A stretch of DNA of 7,254 nucleotides from Competibacteraceae bacterium UBA2792 (GTDB lineage Bacteria > Pseudomonadota > Gammaproteobacteria > Competibacterales > Competibacteraceae). This document shows, one piece after another, positions 5,901-7,254 of the stretch (the stretch's first letter is position 1; every line of letters begins with the position of its first letter). The notes under the pieces were generated by a model. That model was not told the origin of the DNA, did no database searches, and was given only the letters and a program-made list of their open reading frames with translations. The stretch spans positions 1 to 7,254 of the forward strand of contig DEHU01000131.1 in NCBI GenBank assembly GCA_002352125.1, given 5' to 3'. The position numbers and the translations under genes were made by a program.

Positions 5901-6523
5901 GCAAGCCGGCCTGTCGTGGTCTCTATGCGATCACCGACGCCTTTTTGTTGCCCGACGACCGTCTGGTGGCCGCAGTCGAACGAGCCGTACTCGGTGGCGC
6001 CCGCCTGGTTCAGTATCGCGATAAAAGCCGCAACGACGCCCGGCGGTTGAGCCAAGCGCACGCGCTAAACGAGTTGTGCCGTCGCCACGAAGTCCCGTTG
6101 ATCGTCAACGACGACGTGGATCTTGCGGCCCGAGTCGGTGCGGCGGGCGTCCACATCGGCAGGGACGACCCAGCGTTCGCGACCGCTCGCGCTCGATTGG
6201 GGGAGACCGCGCTGATCGGCGTATCCTGCTACGACCGGTTGGACTTGGCGTTGGACGCGGAACGCGCGGGAGCCGATTACGTCGCGTTCGGTGCGTTTTT
6301 CCCTTCTCCGACCAAGCCGGAAGAGGTCCATGCCCCGCTTAGCCTGCTGCGGGAAGCCAGGGCTACCTTGAATATCCCCATCGTCGCCATCGGCGGCATC
6401 ACTCCCGATAACGCGCCGTTATTGCTGGGAGCCGGTGCCGATGCGCTGGCCGTGGTCAGCGCGGTGTTTGCCCAACCCGACGTTCGGGGCGCTGCCTGCC
6501 GCTTCGCTGTCCTGTTCGCTTGA
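5897..6523 (+). CDS. thiE: Thiamine-phosphate synthase ThiE
   Basis: ThiE joins HMP-PP (from ThiD) with hydroxyethylthiazole phosphate to give thiamine phosphate and pyrophosphate, in a TIM-barrel fold. The 208-residue product has the expected active-site series: QYRDK (39-43), NDD (71-73) for Mg-pyrophosphate, GVHIGRDD (84-91), GVSCY (108-112) in place of the more usual GVSTH, FGAFFPSPTK (131-140), AIGGI (165-169) and VVSAVF (186-191) near the C-terminus. The ATG at 5897 overlaps the thiD stop and is homologous to the usual start; a longer reading from 5579 would lie wholly within thiD and is not credible. The gene depends on thiD for transcription and probably for translation. Its TGA overlaps the Shine-Dalgarno of hemL. 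Confidence 0.96.
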   Translation: MSKPACRGLYAITDAFLLPDDRLVAAVERAVLGGARLVQYRDKSRNDARRLSQAHALNELCRRHEVPLIVNDDVDLAARVGAAGVHIGRDDPAFATARARLGETALIGVSCYDRLDLALDAERAGADYVAFGAFFPSPTKPEEVHAPLSLLREARATLNIPIVAIGGITPDNAPLLLGAGADALAVVSAVFAQPDVRGAACRFAVLFA

Positions 6524-6527
6524 GGAG
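6522..6527 (+). promoter_or_regulatory. hemL ribosome binding site overlapping the thiE stop
   Basis: GAGGAG starts inside the thiE TGA and lies 8 bases before ATG 6536. It is the strongest Shine-Dalgarno seen in the window, so hemL can be translated well independently of coupling to thiE. Confidence 0.85.
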
Positions 6528-6535
6528 TACTACCA

Positions 6536-7254
6536 ATGAGCCGTTCCGAAGAGTTGTTTAGCGAAGCGCAGCGCTATATTCCCGGTGGCGTCAATTCGCC
6601 CGTGCGCGCCTTTCGCGGCGTCGGCGGTACACCGATCTTTTTCAAGCGTGGCGAAGGCGCTTATCTATATGATGAGGATGGTCGTCGCTACATCGATTAC
6701 GTTGGTTCTTGGGGGCCGATGATCGCCGGCCATGCCCACCCGGCGGTGGTTCGCGCCGTCCAAGAAGCGGCCGCCAACGGTCTGAGCTTTGGTGCTCCCA
6801 CCGCGCTCGAAACCGCGATGGCCCGCAAAATTCAGGAATTGGTTCCGTCCATGGAGCTGGTGCGGATGTGCAACTCCGGTACCGAGGCCACGATGAGCGC
6901 CATCCGTTTGGCCCGTGGTTTCACCTCTCGCAACACGATCATCAAATTCGAGGGCTGCTATCACGGTCACTCCGATTCTTTGCTGGTTAAAGCGGGTTCT
7001 GGCGCGTTGACCTTGGGCGTGCCGACTTCGCCCGGCGTACCGGCGGCGCTGGCGGCTTATACCGTCACGTTGCCCTACAACAACCTGCTGCAAGTCCGCG
7101 AGGTATTCAACAAGATCGGCGAGGAAATCGCCGGAATCATCGTCGAGCCGGTCGCCGGTAACATGAACTGCATTCCGCCTGCACCGGGTTTTCTGGCTGG
7201 GCTACGCCAGCTCTGCGACCGCTATGGCAGCGTGCTGATTTTCGATGAGGTGAT
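6536..7254 (+). CDS. hemL: Glutamate-1-semialdehyde 2,1-aminomutase, N-terminal part (3' truncated by window)
   Basis: HemL is a PLP enzyme that moves the amino group of glutamate-1-semialdehyde to give 5-aminolevulinate in the C5 route to haem. The window holds 239 complete codons of an expected 425 or so. The sequence follows E. coli HemL closely: [12 protein letters not shown] (15-26), [11 protein letters not shown] (52-62), LSFGAPT (83-89), the PLP-phosphate motif [16 protein letters not shown] (113-128), YHGHSD (142-147), [11 protein letters not shown] (151-161) and EPVAGNMN (204-211). The last visible residues FDEV (236-239) contain the aspartate that holds the PLP ring nitrogen. The Schiff-base lysine, near residue 265, lies beyond the window. 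It begins 12 bases after thiE; the thiD-thiE-hemL order is also known from Pseudomonas. Confidence 0.97.
   Translation, partial: MSRSEELFSEAQRYIPGGVNSPVRAFRGVGGTPIFFKRGEGAYLYDEDGRRYIDYVGSWGPMIAGHAHPAVVRAVQEAAANGLSFGAPTALETAMARKIQELVPSMELVRMCNSGTEATMSAIRLARGFTSRNTIIKFEGCYHGHSDSLLVKAGSGALTLGVPTSPGVPAALAAYTVTLPYNNLLQVREVFNKIGEEIAGIIVEPVAGNMNCIPPAPGFLAGLRQLCDRYGSVLIFDEV

Overview
The window is an ordinary, dense, GC-rich chromosomal stretch from a proteobacterium, most likely a gammaproteobacterium. CarB, GreA, RimO, ThiD, ThiE and HemL all read very close to their Escherichia/Pseudomonas counterparts. The carB-greA and thiD-thiE-hemL orders are also typical of that class. I cannot place it to genus. 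There is no mobile element, tRNA, rRNA or CRISPR array, and no intergenic gap longer than about 210 bases.

Layout. Positions 1-2715 (+) hold one apparent transcription unit: the C-terminal 44% of carB (cut by the window start), greA (ATGA overlap with carB) and an exported trypsin-like serine protease 10 bases after greA. A convergent gap (2716-2832) carries a nested inverted repeat and a strong bidirectional terminator. Positions 2833-3078 (-) encode a zinc-free type B ribosomal protein L31. A divergent 210-base region with several palindromes and repeats separates it from rimO (3289-4668, +). A second convergent gap contains inverted repeats without a T-tract. Then comes a 54-residue rubredoxin on the minus strand (4760-4924). 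A divergent promoter region leads into thiD (5070-5900, TTG start), thiE (5897-6523, ATGA overlap) and hemL (from 6536, cut by the window end).

Functions. The genes serve basic metabolism and gene expression: carbamoyl phosphate synthesis for arginine and pyrimidines, rescue of backtracked RNA polymerase, envelope proteolysis, two ribosome-related functions (L31 and methylthiolation of S12), one-electron transfer, thiamine phosphate assembly (ThiD makes the pyrimidine diphosphate that ThiE couples to the thiazole phosphate) and an early step of haem synthesis. Residue-level checks support the calls: the ornithine- and IMP-contacting residues of CarB, the GreA tip acids, the protease triad, both RimO cysteine triplets, the four rubredoxin cysteines and the ThiD Gln and GSGC motif are all present.

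I did not find a new biological system. The points that merit a second look are small. A 16-bp out-of-frame tandem duplication sits at the very start of the protease gene. A 12-bp repeat expansion adds an acidic stretch to GreA. A thrice-repeated motif plus a palindrome lies in the L31 leader. A palindrome followed by T6 lies in front of rimO, which also has a basic C-terminal tail.
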